Origin: Lepidonotus clava
Taxonomy: Eukaryota; Annelida; Polychaeta; Phyllodocida; Polynoidae
Length of the DNA: 64,000 nucleotides
Reading direction: 5' to 3'
NCBI GenBank assembly: GCA_936440205.1
Contig: OW387148.1
Location: 27,955,961-28,019,960 of the forward strand
Shown here: one piece after another, positions 22,946-34,300 of the stretch
How positions within the stretch are numbered: the stretch's first letter is position 1
Layout: the number at the start of each line of letters is the position of its first letter
Notes under the pieces: model-generated
Database searches by the model: none
Told to the model about the DNA's origin: nothing
What the model saw: only the letters and a program-made list of their open reading frames with translations
Position numbers and translations under genes: made by a program

Positions 22946-23009
22946 GCCAGTTTTGTTATGTCGAGCCCACTCCCGCCTTCCTTGTATCTGTGTTAGCCAG
23001 CTATTATAC
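22946..23009 (+). repeat. Ngaro split direct repeat B2 (right end)
   Basis: 64 bp identical to B1. Genomic sequence CATGTTATATACTGGG follows. Confidence 0.9.
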
Positions 23010-23030
23010 ATGTTATATACTGGGTATTGC

Positions 23031-23466
23031 TAGAAAGGTTTAACAATTCTCTTTTGAATGGAATATAGGATGCATGGCTTAATGTTGTATACTCAGAAAA
23101 AACGTCAAACAAATACAAAATCACCATGCAGCTTCATAATTGGTTAGTCAAATACAGGCTTAAGATGTAATTCTTTCGACCCTGCCCCTCACCCTGGACA
23201 ATAGTACAACAACGTTGGAGATGATCTGAATGTGCTGAACGACAAGCTCCTTGTTATATGCCTTCGGGTTGAAAAAATATAAAATATTTAATTTGTATAT
23301 AGGCCTACATATATATGTGAAATACTAAGCATTCATAAATAGTCCCTAAATCGGCCCCCTGACCTCCCAGTTTTTAACAATGTAGTATAAAGCCTTTATT
23401 CTACATGTTGCTTTTGGTGCAAATCGTATAAATTGGGAGAGGGAATAAATGTTAAAAATATACATG
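23031..23466. repeat. Right copy of the old tandem duplication
   Basis: The partner of 18249-18541. Its right edge reads AAAATATACATGTTTG. The left copy ends AAATATA at the Ngaro boundary and the sequence right of the Ngaro resumes CATGTTATA, so the pre-insertion target can be read from this copy. Confidence 0.75.
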
Positions 23467-23654
23467 TTTGTATAATTGGCATGTCGAATGCTCTGTTTGT
23501 AGGGGCTGTCCATGAGACATTCTGGGGGAGAGAAAAAAAGGGGGTGGGGGAGGGCTGTCAGAGTATGCCCGTCTCAATATGGGGATGAGGGGATATGGTT
23601 TCTCAGTTAGTACCTACATTCTATACCCACTCATCTCACCTTTCAGGGACATGA

Positions 23655-24000
23655 CAAGGCGGGAGAGTGAGTGAGTGAGTGTTGGGTGTTTTACGCGGTA
23701 CCAACAGCCGGGGTCATTTTCACGGCGAAAACAAGTTTGGACAAATTCTGTCTTTGTTGATAGAATCTATGAGATAAAGGTGACAGGGCAGGCAAACAGC
23801 AGGGGATCAAAACCTGGAAATCATTTTTGCTGTACCTCATCCCTTAGTGAACCTAGCACCAACCGGGATTTGAAACTAAAGAACCACTTGGTCAGTGCTG
23901 GATCCCCCCTACCGTCGCCTTATACGATCAGCAGGGGCTACTGGGGGCCTATATTCTTTCCCGGAACCCCCACTGGGAACAAGGCAGGAGATGAGTTGAA
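23655..24000 (-). mobile_element. tRNA-type SINE, family 2, with (CTCA)n tail
   Basis: On the minus strand the head contains the shared GGCGAC block. It is followed by an A-box-like CTGACCAAGTGGTT and a B-box-like TTTCAAATCCCGGTTGG, and the element ends in a CTCACTCACTC tail (GAGTGAGTGAGTGAGTG on the plus strand). A second copy lies at 58765-59110. The open frame that runs through it on the plus strand is incidental. Confidence 0.7.
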
Positions 24001-24224
24001 CGTGGTGAGCGTCCAGCTCCTGGGTGTTTAATACCTGACCTCCAGGGTTTAAACATGTAGAACAAGTATATACTGGCTCCAAGCCCCCATGGACTGCCAT
24101 TTGCCAGGACCTATTACACATCATTGACACAGAAGGTGTCGCTGGCCAACTGAACTTTTGACCTCTACAATAGGGCCTATTACGCAGACTATAAGGGCCC
24201 TGGAATGGGAGGGGGGGAGTCCTG

Positions 24225-24700
24225 CTATCATGTGTCGAATTTAAGAAATGGCCATGTCACATGTCGTTGCCCCTTAAAGGGAGGAACCAGTGAATATAGA
24301 TTATTATGAGTACATGATCCCTACAACTTGAGTTGCCACCATGCCTAGTTTTGATTTCATTCAAACTTGTATAAATCATGTTGAATGTCCCTCTATAAAC
24401 GTATTGCACCTAACATAGTGCACTCCAGTAAACTCCAACACATCATCATCATCACTAATGTGTGTGTGACAGCACAGGCAGAACATGACCAAAGTATAAC
24501 AGAGAAAGTATTTATCTAAAGTCTTATAGTACTAGTACTTACGGCTGTCTTACGTGTTACATTTGTAGAAATGTCTGTGTCAAATGTTATTGTAAAGTTT
24601 AAGAAATGGCCCTGTTGCATTTGTTCTCGACCATGTTGCGTGCAGAATTAATAAAGAGCCGTGTCGATTTTTCGAATTTAAGGGTCTAGACCAATACTAC
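24225..24700. repeat. Dispersed TGTCGAATTTAAG repeat, family J
   Basis: Two clusters (about 24230-24280 and 24570-24690) contain GTGTCGAATTTAAGAAATGG-like units and CATGTCACATGTCGTTG. The same unit forms a tandem array at 43165-43400. Sequence between the clusters is anonymous. Confidence 0.6.
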
Positions 24701-26826
24701 GAGCTGCTCCCACTCCTACGCCAGTTCCCAGCTGGTTGGCTTGTACTAGTTATGTTACTATCCTGGGGCACAGACCTTGAGTTCATACAATTAATTGAAG
24801 CCCGACACTATCATTATAGTACATGCGTATGGCTATTCTAAACAAATGTGTCTGTCTCTTAATACTTTTACAGCTAAATATATCACTCCGCAGTTCTTGA
24901 TGACTAAGATATATTGGCCCAAATATGAAAAATAGTCTAAAAATAATATTAATTTAAACACCAATTGTCTCTAGATCCCATAGGTAGAATTCTTTTTATT
25001 GTAATTTGGATAAAAACATTCTAATTTTCTTTTTCTTTTTCTGTGCAATAATATTTCATAGTTTACTATCTAACCCAGATAGGAATGTAAAACAAGTGTA
25101 ACTGCTTAATTCTTGTCTGGTTAAATAAAAGAATTCAAAAAAAAAAGATCAGAAATACCATGAAGACTGAATTATTACCACAAAGACTAATATGACACCA
25201 TCAACGTTCAAATCTAATACCAAAAGAATTTTTTGCAAGCTGTAAATGAAATTAATGTTGTCTAAGTCTAGAGTGACACAAACTTTTGGTGATTGTCTCT
25301 CGCCCAAATCTCGCCCAAATCTCGCCTAAATCTCGCCTAAATCTAGTCTGTCGCAGTCAGACCCACTGTTTCTCAAAGTGACTATTATGTAAGAGTTAAG
25401 TAGGTCTAAATCTCGCCTAAATAGTCACGTGGTCTAACAGTGACCAATCAAAACGCTATACCTCTGTTGATGAACATATAAATTAAAAGGTGATGTCCGA
25501 TTTAACACTCTCCTGTCAATACCTACTTGTTGGGTGTTACAGCATTGTGATGACACGACACCCTAACTCAAATATTATAGTAACCCGAACGCCCCCCAAC
25601 CCCCCCCAATTAATCCTTTACCATCCCTCCACTTGACGTAGATTCCCACTGAGAATGTCAAACCCCAATTAATTATAATATATAAGCTCGATGTGCTCCT
25701 TGTTCCAACCAACTCCCCGAGAGAAATAAAAGCTAGGAGTGTACAATAAGTATTATACCTCCCCAATTTGTTGATATTTACAATAAGGTCAGAATAAACG
25801 TCACAAAATGTTGGACATAGAAATACGTTAGGGCTTTGTTTGTGTTCTATAGGGTTGAATTAAGCTATTAATAGATTGAATTAAATCTATTATAGGCTCA
25901 CTGTGTAAGAGTATGACGTGCTTTGTCAAACTTACAATTAACTATTATGGCCTTTATGATCAGTCATTTTGAGTATGACGTGTTCTGTGACCTAACATCG
26001 TTACTATAGCTATTCCTAACACTAGCCGTGGACTGACGCATGCAATATACAATCACACTATCCTGAATCAGCATATTAGAGTTATTCATTTATATAAATA
26101 GCATTTCTGGGCATTTCTCCTTTCCTGGAACCGAATATATAAGGAGTGGGAATGCAGATTGACTTTCAAATAAAAGGGTTCTGATGGGAAATACATTGTT
26201 TAACCTTTGAAGGTTATGGTAAATACGAATGAAGTGTTTTCTCTTTATCATCAGCCACCCCATTACTTTATATCACCACTCACTTAATAACTATTGGAAG
26301 AGCATATGTAAAGTTGTTATGATTAAAAAAAAAAATATTATATAGAAATTGTCATTATTTTTCTGTCTTTATTTTGGTTCAAAACATAAAATGTATGTTT
26401 TATCTTTGCATTGAACTGTGGCATCCACCCCCTCTTCCGCCTTCACATGAATACCCAATGGCGGGGAGGGAGCAATGTTATGGTCGGGGGGGGGGACACT
26501 AGTTATGGATTATAAGCTGTAGGCCAATCTGAAAGTTCCATAATAATCAGCCGGGCTACTGCACTTGGTTTATAGGTCTGGTGAGTGAAGAACGGCCCAT
26601 TTCGATTTGTCTTTAATTACATTTACAAACTTGAATATTTGTTTAATGATTTGTTGTGTTAACATGGTACATTTGTTATAAAATATCATGGATAATTTTT
26701 CTCTGGCATGATGATCACGTATCAGTTTATGTATACAAAATGTCATCATTGTTACTTTCTGTATCGAATGAATAATAACTACTATTTTTGGTTTACATTC
26801 GGTGAAATTGGAATTTATATGTGCGT
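24701..26826. other. Intergenic DNA; short tandem array near 25300
   Basis: No gene is recognised. A 10-11-bp unit (AATCTCGCCTA / AATCTCGCCC) is repeated four to five times at about 25300-25345, and TCTAAATCTCGCCTAAATAG recurs at 25407. A G-run lies near 26487. The rest is AT-rich. Confidence 0.4.
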
Positions 26827-27083
26827 TAGACGTTGTGCAGATGACGTTACGTCATCAAAAATGAGCTGGCCGTCATATTGGTGATCAATTTGTTATCAAC
26901 ATTATTCTCAATTCTTGAAACTTTAGAGCATATATTTGTACTATATTCAATTAAAAAAAGCTATTCAATCATTTTCAACATTTATCACCCCTGAGAATGT
27001 AAAGATTTTGTATTTATTTCATGACCATGTGGTCATGATCATGATCAAAACTGATAACGTGACCACATCTGCACAAGATCTAT
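26827..27083. mobile_element. Inverted-repeat element, family I
   Basis: The left end AGACGTTGTGCAGATGACG (from 26828) is mirrored at the right by a sequence whose complement reads AGATCTTGTGCAGATGTGG. Related ends occur at 43885-43912 and 50430-50465. It is non-coding, about 257 bp. Confidence 0.55.
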
Positions 27084-28341
27084 ACTTTAAACATTTAGGG
27101 AATTAGGAGAGAAATCTCAGGGAAAGCAAGTACTATAACAATCTTTTTATGAAGGGTACAACCTGCTAACATGTGCCACTAGGCTAAGACTTTGAATCGT
27201 TTGAAACTAGATCAATACATCAGAACAGTCATGAGATACAGTCAGCAGAACTTTTTCAGTTTTTCAGAATTCTCGAGTAGTTTCCTGCCTCTCAGATCTA
27301 TAGCAACCTATAAGACCAAAGGTTACTGTCACATAATCCCAGTCTCCCTATCTCATACCTGAGGGTATTTTGAGGCTTTGATGATCAAACGGAGAGAAAG
27401 TGACCTAACGTCAAATGCTGAAAGGGATATCAGTATGAACAAAACTGCCCGAGGTTTGAATTGAACAGAAGTGGTTTTGTATTCCATACCACATTGAAAC
27501 AATGAAGGTCATGAGGTGGTACCGTGGTTTAAATCTCATACCAGCAACTTGTGATCTTTTTATGTCACCTTTCTGTGGTTGTTATGTTTATATATTTCAG
27601 GGGGTAGGCAAGGGGTCCTGACTCCCACCCCACTTTTTGTAAAAGAGATAAAGAGAATAACGTGTGCATGCGCGTTCAAAGGACGCGTATTTCAAAAAAG
27701 GTCATAGAATAGAGTCATTTCCAGACCTCGCGCGGCCGTCACGGTACAGTGGAGGTAGGACAAACAAACCCACGTGGTAGGGGGAGTGCGACCACCTGAT
27801 TGGTGGGAGAGTCATTACATAATGCTGATAAGGGACTGGGGAGTGCTCTCATTGGCCAACGATTAAATCAAAACTTTTAATATTGAAAAATCTTTTTAAA
27901 ATACAAGGCTTACATGGACATTAATGATTCATATATCAATAAAAAGAGAAAGTTCTGCACTTTCCAACCATTGTTAAGGCATTATTTTACCTTGCACACA
28001 TACAAAGTGACAGGTGGCTTAAAGTGACCAATTTAAACATGCTCAAAGAGAAAATAACCCCAGGCTTGTCCGACCAGCACCTCTGGAGCTGGGTTACACA
28101 CTAGGTGGCGTGGTCTGGAATCTCATTTATTGAAATTTGGCACCAAAAAAGGGTGTTCACTCCACATGCCCCACCCCCGCCTCCCAAACCCGTCCCTGGA
28201 CTAACCAGAAAGTATGATCACAAAATGGTTCTGTTACGTCGCAACTTGGCTTGGTCTTCATTTATAATACCATCCGTAACAATCTTAAGTTGATTGACAC
28301 CCCCCCCCCCCCCCGCCGACTCAACTGTCAGTGGGCCATCT
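27084..28341. other. Intergenic DNA; poly-C run
   Basis: I see no gene. A run of about 15 C occurs at 28300-28314. Confidence 0.35.
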
Positions 28342-28486
28342 ATACCGTGTTAGGGAGAGGCCCAGTGGGCGCCGCCATGTTGGAAAAAGGATGGTCCTGA
28401 CAGGCTGAAAGTCGCGCTTGTCCACCCATAGGAAACTAGGTCAAAGGTGTGAGCATGCGCAGACCAGGACTCCCGAACGCGGTATA
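28342..28486 (-). mobile_element. MITE family C, copy 1 (inverted)
   Basis: It starts ATACCGTGTTAGGGAG and ends CTCCCGAACGCGGTAT. It is inverted relative to copies 2 and 3, which share the interior CACTGGGCG / ATGGCCGCGCCCA and TGGACAAGCGCGACTTTTCA. Confidence 0.7.
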
Positions 28487-28560
28487 GCTTAGTGCCCATT
28501 CAAATAAGGTTTCCATTCAGGCCACACTGATAGGCTGCAAGCACAGGACCTTGTGTTGCC

Positions 28561-28711
28561 TATACCGCATTCGGGAGTTCATATCTGCGCAGGCACCCAC
28601 CTTTGGCGCCTATTCCTGTGAGTGGACAAGCTAGTGCGACTTTTCAGCCAATCAGGACTCTCAATTGTACAACATGGCCGCGCCCAGTGAGCCTCTCCCG
28701 AATGCGGTATA
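28561..28711 (+). mobile_element. MITE family C, copy 2
   Basis: The ends ATACCGCATTCGGGAG and CTCCCGAATGCGGTAT are perfect 16-bp inverted repeats. It abuts copy 3 without any spacer. Confidence 0.75.
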
Positions 28712-28854
28712 TCACATTCGGGAGTCCAGGTCCGCACATGCGTATACAATTGGCGCCAGTACCTGTGGGTGGACAAGCGCGACTTTTCACCCAATCAGGA
28801 CTCTCTATTGCCCAATATGGCCGCGCCCACTGGGCCTCTCCCGAATGCGGTATA
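28708..28854 (+). mobile_element. MITE family C, copy 3
   Basis: It follows copy 2 directly and shares its junction bases. The right end is CTCCCGAATGCGGTATA. A 97-codon open frame crosses copies 2 and 3 but is a by-product of the repeat. Confidence 0.75.
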
Positions 28855-30341
28855 CTGGCAGTTGCCTCTGTCGCTAATGCTGCAGCAAATGCTTGAGAAT
28901 TTTAGTCTGGCTTCTGCGCTATGATTTACAGGACATTTGCGCTCAGCTAATTGGAACAGACGTTTGAAGGGTTTCCATAACACAAAGATTGGAGCTATAA
29001 AGCAGTCTATTTCCATAACCATAAATTTTGTCAAGTTCTTTAGCCAATGTATGTTCATTTGCTTAAAGGGGGATGGGGGGGACTAATATAACAAACTGAC
29101 TATTGCTAGAATCACCCTTCAAGACCAGCAATAGATATCCCCAGGTGACTCAATTCTAAAACAGAAAACATATACATTTTCTTTCGTATATTGGTCAAAA
29201 GTAGGAATGGGAAGGTCAGGTAGACTAACCTTTTTACTTTGTGTAAGGGTGTCACTCTTAATCTACCGTTGGGAGGCTGTGAAAGTATTTTGGACTATTG
29301 AAGCGTCTTGTTTTTCTTACATTGTATTTTCCAAATTAGTAGGTGGTTTAGAATTTGTTGAATCTTTTATATCTGTTTGACCCAATTCGTTAACTGAGGA
29401 CAAAGCCATAGCGACCTTTAAGAATGACTTACCTGTGGTTCTAGGATCAGGTTATCCTGTCAGGCCTTAAGCTTGGCGAGACCGATGTGACAGGTATATA
29501 CATGTACATACAGGAAGCTCACTTCTGTATGGGGGAACCAGACCAGACATTTCATCGTGACGTTTTTCCCAATTAGTCTCAGACAATTTTTTGAATTCAC
29601 TATGAGACGCTGAACACTGAGATGTAATGCACAACCGAATTTTATGATAAATGCCAATCTATATGTGGCGTTTTAGAAAATCTTGACGAATAGCATAATA
29701 TATGACATTTTCAGTTTTGAACATAATTAGAGCAGAAAAACAATAACTACATTTAATTAAGGCAAAGACTAGTAATCTTCAAAATAGAACCGATTACTTG
29801 TGTCTATATCTTAATATTTACTTTATATTAATTATATAGCCTCTAGTCAGATAGTAACATCACCTTAATATTCTAAACTATTTTCTAATATTTTTCGGAC
29901 CTCGGTTCTAAATATGGATTTCTTTTTTCACGTTGAATATGAGGGTTTATATTCTCATGGTTTCTGGTCACTTATACATATTGTCTACGAAAATACATCA
30001 ATGATATGAGAAATTGAGTTAACAATGAGATCTTTACAGACGTCTTCACCCATTGTACTCGTTGTCCACTTAATAGTAATTGCTACCTGATACCTACATT
30101 GTGTGCTGCTATTAAAGTAATATCATATTACAAATAAGCCTGTATTTCAATTTGCGATTGTGATTGCCGGCAATTTGGTAATTTATTTCGTCTTCAAGAA
30201 TATGGCAGAAGACCATCTATCCTAGATAGCATTCAAAATGGAAATGAAAGACTTTTCTAGTGATTTAAAGTATGTCCATATATCACCTCCATCTGCTATC
30301 CAAATGGCGATTTATGAAATTGACATTAAAGGCGGCTAGTG
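28855..30341. other. Intergenic DNA without recognised features
   Basis: AT-rich, with no exon, RNA gene or shared repeat that I can support. Confidence 0.3.
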
Positions 30342-30552
30342 TAAAGGGCTATACCCACTAAGACTTAGTGATTTTGCCTGAGTCGGCCGACAGTTCAGTC
30401 ATAAAATCGGCCGATTCTACCTCAAGAATTGGCTGATTTTAGCACCAACTCAGATCAGACATGCACATTCCAGTATGCTATACTGACCTTAAGGATCGGC
30501 CGATTCTCCCAGTTGCTAGTCGCTTAAAATTGCCTAGTGGACATGGGGCATA
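30342..30552. mobile_element. MITE family B copy
   Basis: The left end TAAAGGGCTATACCCACTA and right end CCTAGTGGACATGGGGCA are diverged inverted repeats. The interior repeats ATCGGCCGATTC and CAACTCAGATCAGACATGCA, as in the copy at 14607-14826. Confidence 0.7.
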
Positions 30553-30555
30553 AAG

Positions 30556-30641
30556 GCAGGTCCCCACGTGGCGACTAAACACCTGGCGATTAAGAATTTA
30601 GTACATCATCAGGTGACTAAATAGTCGCCGGTGGGAGAAAA
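30556..30641. mobile_element. Small inverted-repeat element next to the family B copy
   Basis: GGTCCCCACGTGGCGACTAA near 30560 is mirrored by CTAAATAGTCGCCGGTGGGA near 30616-30636. It is about 85 bp and non-coding. Confidence 0.5.
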
Positions 30642-31613
30642 AATTAATTGGCACACTGGGGCACACTTGCCATCAAACTGCAGACAATGAGAGGACACTT
30701 AAGTTACCTAGCCTGGCAATTAACTGTACTAATCGCTAGTTGGTTAATTATAGCCCATATTTCTGCCATGGGTGCATCCAGGTATAGGAATTTGATCTGT
30801 AAACCTCCAGGGACTTACTATTATTATAAAGTTTCCTATTTCCATCCACAACTCATTTGGGGATCTGAATATTCCAAGCATTAAATGGATATCTGTCATT
30901 TACTTTTACTCCATTTCAGCCTGAGATCCAGACTTAAAATGATAAGGGGAGACCTAGTTGTACGCATAAAACCAAAGGATCCGTTTAACAACTGATAAAG
31001 TTTTGGATCCAGTTCTAAAGTGCTTGTCAGTAAATTACCAGAAGCTGAAGCCAAAAACCGAAAATTGTGACTTGGGCTGGATTTTCCCGGGCAGATGTGA
31101 AGACTAAGAAAAAGAAAGAAAAGGAGTAATCAGATTAACCGAAAAGCAATTTGTGCAATTTAGATTTTAACTATGACGGGAAAAACAAACAAATTCGTGA
31201 AATTGACTATTTTTGTTTGTAATTGCTCAGTCCCTTGCATTCCGCTTCGTTTGTCAAAAGAAATATGATTAATCGCAACAATTCCAAGGCAATTTATTTC
31301 ACTATATTTTTATAATGACTAATTGGCGCTTGTTGCTCAGTATGAACAGCAATAAATGACATCGTCCTAAATCAATCCAAAAGCATTAAAATCTTGCATA
31401 AAAGAATGTAATCAATTTTGAAGTCTACCAGCCAGGTTAGCTGGATGGGGATAACTATTTCCATCTAATAATCCCGGCCTATTTACAGTTATGTCAGACT
31501 GACGTTACTACTTGTTCTACGGACCGAATTGGTTACCTTAAGACACTAATCATAGCTGATCGTAGGCATAAAAAAATAAATATTTTACAAAGTCTGATCA
31601 CCAACTCATGTAG
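30642..31613. other. Intergenic DNA without recognised features
   Basis: A 78-codon plus frame at 30648-30884 lacks any domain. I see nothing else. Confidence 0.3.
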
Positions 31614-31777
31614 GGGGCATTCCATTTAGTATGTAGTATTGTACGCACATTTTCCTAAACCTCAGACCCACCCCCTTGGGCAAAATTTAAGTACATATTA
31701 GATTTATACCGGAACGAACGTACTCACATTTAAAAGATCTCATACCACCTTCCCCTTGATACTTAATGTAAGGCCCC
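31614..31777. mobile_element. MITE family A, diverged copy
   Basis: Left end GGGGGCATTCCATTTAGTA, right end TTAATGTAAGGCCCC, with both internal CTCAGACCC / CTCATACCACC blocks. It is older than the copy at 8936, judging by mismatches. Confidence 0.65.
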
Positions 31778-32162
31778 TTGGTTATTAGAAAGTAGGAATA
31801 AAACGTACCAAGAACTAACTTTCACAAATGTAATCACCATAAACATTTATTTCTGCACAAACTGTAATTGTCGGTCATGCTTAACCTGTGTCAATTGAAT
31901 AGTTCGGTGCAGTCAATGAGGCAAAAGTGGAATGTTGGAACTTTATGGCGGCAATAATGACAAAGGGTCCATTATTGAAAAAAAATGAAGTTTTGAATCT
32001 GTTTCTGATATTTTTCAGTCGATTCAAAAGATCTTCGGGAAAATGAAATTGGTGAGCCGGATCGAATAGTGTGAATGTAATTAAAGGTTAGCTCGTGGAA
32101 GATATACAGCATGTCCATTGACTGAAAAACCATAAATATTCTCTGTGGTGGGCTCATCTGCC

Positions 32163-32319
32163 ACCGCAAGGATTTTGTGTTTCAGAAACGAACATGTTTC
32201 TGCCACCGCAAGTGTTCCATAGAAAAGCTATATAAATTTACTTGCGGTGGCTGCGATGGGGCACCGCAAGCAGCCACCACTGCAAATACCTATATTCCAC
32301 CTTGCGGCACCCTACCGCA
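32163..32319. promoter_or_regulatory. Cluster of five RUNX-type motifs
   Basis: ACCGCA (the complement of the RUNX consensus TGYGGT) occurs at 32163, 32205, 32263 and 32314, and TGCGGT at 32243: five exact matches in 157 bases. They sit in a larger repeated word GCCACCGCAAG, so this may be only a decayed repeat. The nearest recognised gene is the bHLH gene, whose 3' end is about 4.2 kb away. Confidence 0.35.
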
Positions 32320-33301
32320 AACAAATTTGCTGCAGTTTGCTTGCGTTTTTTCATGACGCTGCAAGCAAATATAATATAGAGGAATATGACCTTTAGTCTC
32401 CTACTATTCTTAAATGTATTTCGAGTATACAGCCCCTAGATATAACTGATGACATTAAATAATCCATCGATTTACAGGGTTTGGTACTTGTAAAGCAGAG
32501 ATGATCAATGGAATTAGTCTCAGTATAGAATCACTGTGACCCAGGTGTATCGATTCCCCACCAGGGAGGGTACATCCCTTATTGATTGTCACCGAATACA
32601 GCCGTGGGCGTTGGCTGACAGATGTCACGTGATTATAAGGTATTAAGTGTGAAGCCATTATCCCAAATATGTTATTACGCATTCCACGTATATTTGTATA
32701 TATATTAAGGTTCATTAAGGGCTTAGGATTTGTCACCTTTCCAATACCTTTGCAAGATCTTTGATGAATTTTTAATGGTAACATGAAAAAGATTTGGAAA
32801 GGTCTTGTAAAGGTGACCTTCCCATTACCATAGCACACCTCAATGGCTCCATTTACAGAAACCTAAAGGTCTTAAAGGTCTTTTTTCATGCAGTGATGTA
32901 CATAAACATACATGTTTACTGCTTGCTAGAAGTGATTGATAAATAGAGGAATATAGGAAATAGCAAGTAACAAGGTGACATGATAGAATATAGGGAATAT
33001 TGAATTAAATTATATTTAATTATCCTATTACATTGACTTAGAAGCTTAAAATGTCACGATGCGAGCAGCTCTGTGGTGATTGAGCAACTGAGTGGGGAAC
33101 CATGATTACAGAATGGTTCCGTCACTTGTTCCTTTGCAGAAATGATAATTTTGAGGTCTCGCAACATAAAATAATATAATATTATGAACCAATCTGCTCT
33201 ACCACGTACTCAACTGACCTCTTGTGACTATGTATAGGAAAGATTGCTGATTGTTACATCAATCCATTACATATAACAATCAATTATCCTTTATAAATTC
33301 T
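32320..33301. other. Intergenic DNA; weak inverted repeat near 32735-32820
   Basis: TCACCTTTCCAATACCTTTG is loosely mirrored by GGAAAGGTCTTGTAAAGGTG across about 30 bases of spacer. The 127-codon minus frame at 32455-32838 has no recognisable domain. I see nothing else. Confidence 0.35.
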
Positions 33302-33628
33302 TCACATTACTCTGTTTGTTGGTTTGCGCCATCAGACTCGGTGGTTCTGGAACACTGGGATATTTCACCTTTTCTCTTGGATGATCGAATCTCATGAGGA
33401 GGTAGAGACCATACCCCTGAACTGTTGCTTGGCAGGTGTTCTTTCATATGCAGTGTCCCCTAGGCAGGGCACCACATAAAATGGCTGATGGCACTAGGCC
33501 TTTAATTGATAACCCTGTCGTTGACCACAGGGAGAATGTCACATACCACAGCAGCAGCACAGAGACTTGAACTGCCCACCTTTGGATGACGAAGCAACAC
33601 CCTACCACTGTACCACCAGAACATCCCA
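33302..33628 (-). mobile_element. tRNA-derived SINE, family 3
   Basis: On the minus strand the element opens with an RNA polymerase III A-box-like TGGTGGTACAGTGGTAGGG. About 33 bases on there is a B-box-like GCAGTTCAAGTCTC, the spacing expected of a tRNA-derived head. A body of about 240 bp follows. The head does not share the GGCGACTAAAAGGGG block of families 1 and 2. Confidence 0.65.
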
Positions 33629-34136
33629 TGTTACTCTTATAATAATATCTGCAGAAAGTGCAGTTGAATGTAAAAAAGAAAGAACTATTTCTGAGCCAAT
33701 CCGCGCTGTGATCTAGGAATGCCAGTGTATTTTTAAGACGTAGATAGCAGATCTAGAGTCAGTGCTCAAAGATTTGATCTTTTCTGGCGCAGAGAGCATA
33801 GAGGTGGTCATTTAAATGTGATAGTGCTTCTGATGTTTGTAAAACTATCGTGGAATTACCGCATCATTAGCGCAACATTATCAAGAGTTTGCTCTTATAT
33901 TTTACATAACGTTTTGGGGAACTTGCTGCCGGTATTGGTTATTCCGACTTATAGCATTATCACTAGGATACTCTTCCAGTGCAATGGTAAAACTATCCGT
34001 GATTATTCCATGTTTAGGTATATAATTGTAACCTAGGGAATGCGTGGGTTGTGACGTTCTAAATCACAGACCCGCGGCCAATGAAGATAGCGATTCATCA
34101 GTAAAATGTGTGACGATATAGCCATGAGACGAAAAT
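33629..34136. other. Intergenic DNA without recognised features
   Basis: Nothing supportable was seen on either strand. Confidence 0.3.
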
Positions 34137-34300
34137 ATGCCAACAAAAGCAAAACAATGTCATAACGACAAGATTAATCAAAATACATATTCTTGAGCCG
34201 GTGAAGGGGGGAGGGGAGATGCCAACAAAAGCAAAACAATGTCATAACGACAAGATTAATCAAAAAACCTATTCTTGAGCCGGTGAGTAGGGGGGGGGGA
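34137..34300. repeat. Tandem duplication, 82-bp period, two copies
   Basis: ATGCCAACAAAAGCAAAACA and the following about 60 bases are repeated once, with differences mainly in the G-run at the end of each unit. Confidence 0.85.

Larger units (their letters stand above)
18542..23009 (+). mobile_element. Ngaro-type tyrosine-recombinase retrotransposon, apparently whole
   Basis: The order is A1 (18542-18728), three long open frames on the plus strand, B1 (22648-22711), A2 (22707-22874), B2 (22946-23009). This split-direct-repeat plan, together with a reverse transcriptase/RNase H frame and a tyrosine recombinase frame, identifies the Ngaro group of DIRS-like elements. No breaks are evident in the long frames. 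B1 and B2 are identical over 64 bp, and A1 and A2 differ by one base plus a 19-bp length difference, so the insertion is young. Integration of such elements through a circle by recombinase makes no target duplication, and none is seen. Confidence 0.9.

Noticed and set aside
23675-24031. 118-codon plus frame
   Set aside because: It lies entirely within a SINE in antisense orientation.
28603-28896. 97-codon plus frame
   Set aside because: It is a product of two adjacent MITE copies with few stops.
32455-32838. 127-codon minus frame
   Set aside because: No domain or splice support; part overlaps a weak inverted repeat.
33540-33628. A true tRNA gene on the minus strand
   Set aside because: A and B boxes are present, but the cloverleaf arms do not pair and a SINE body follows.
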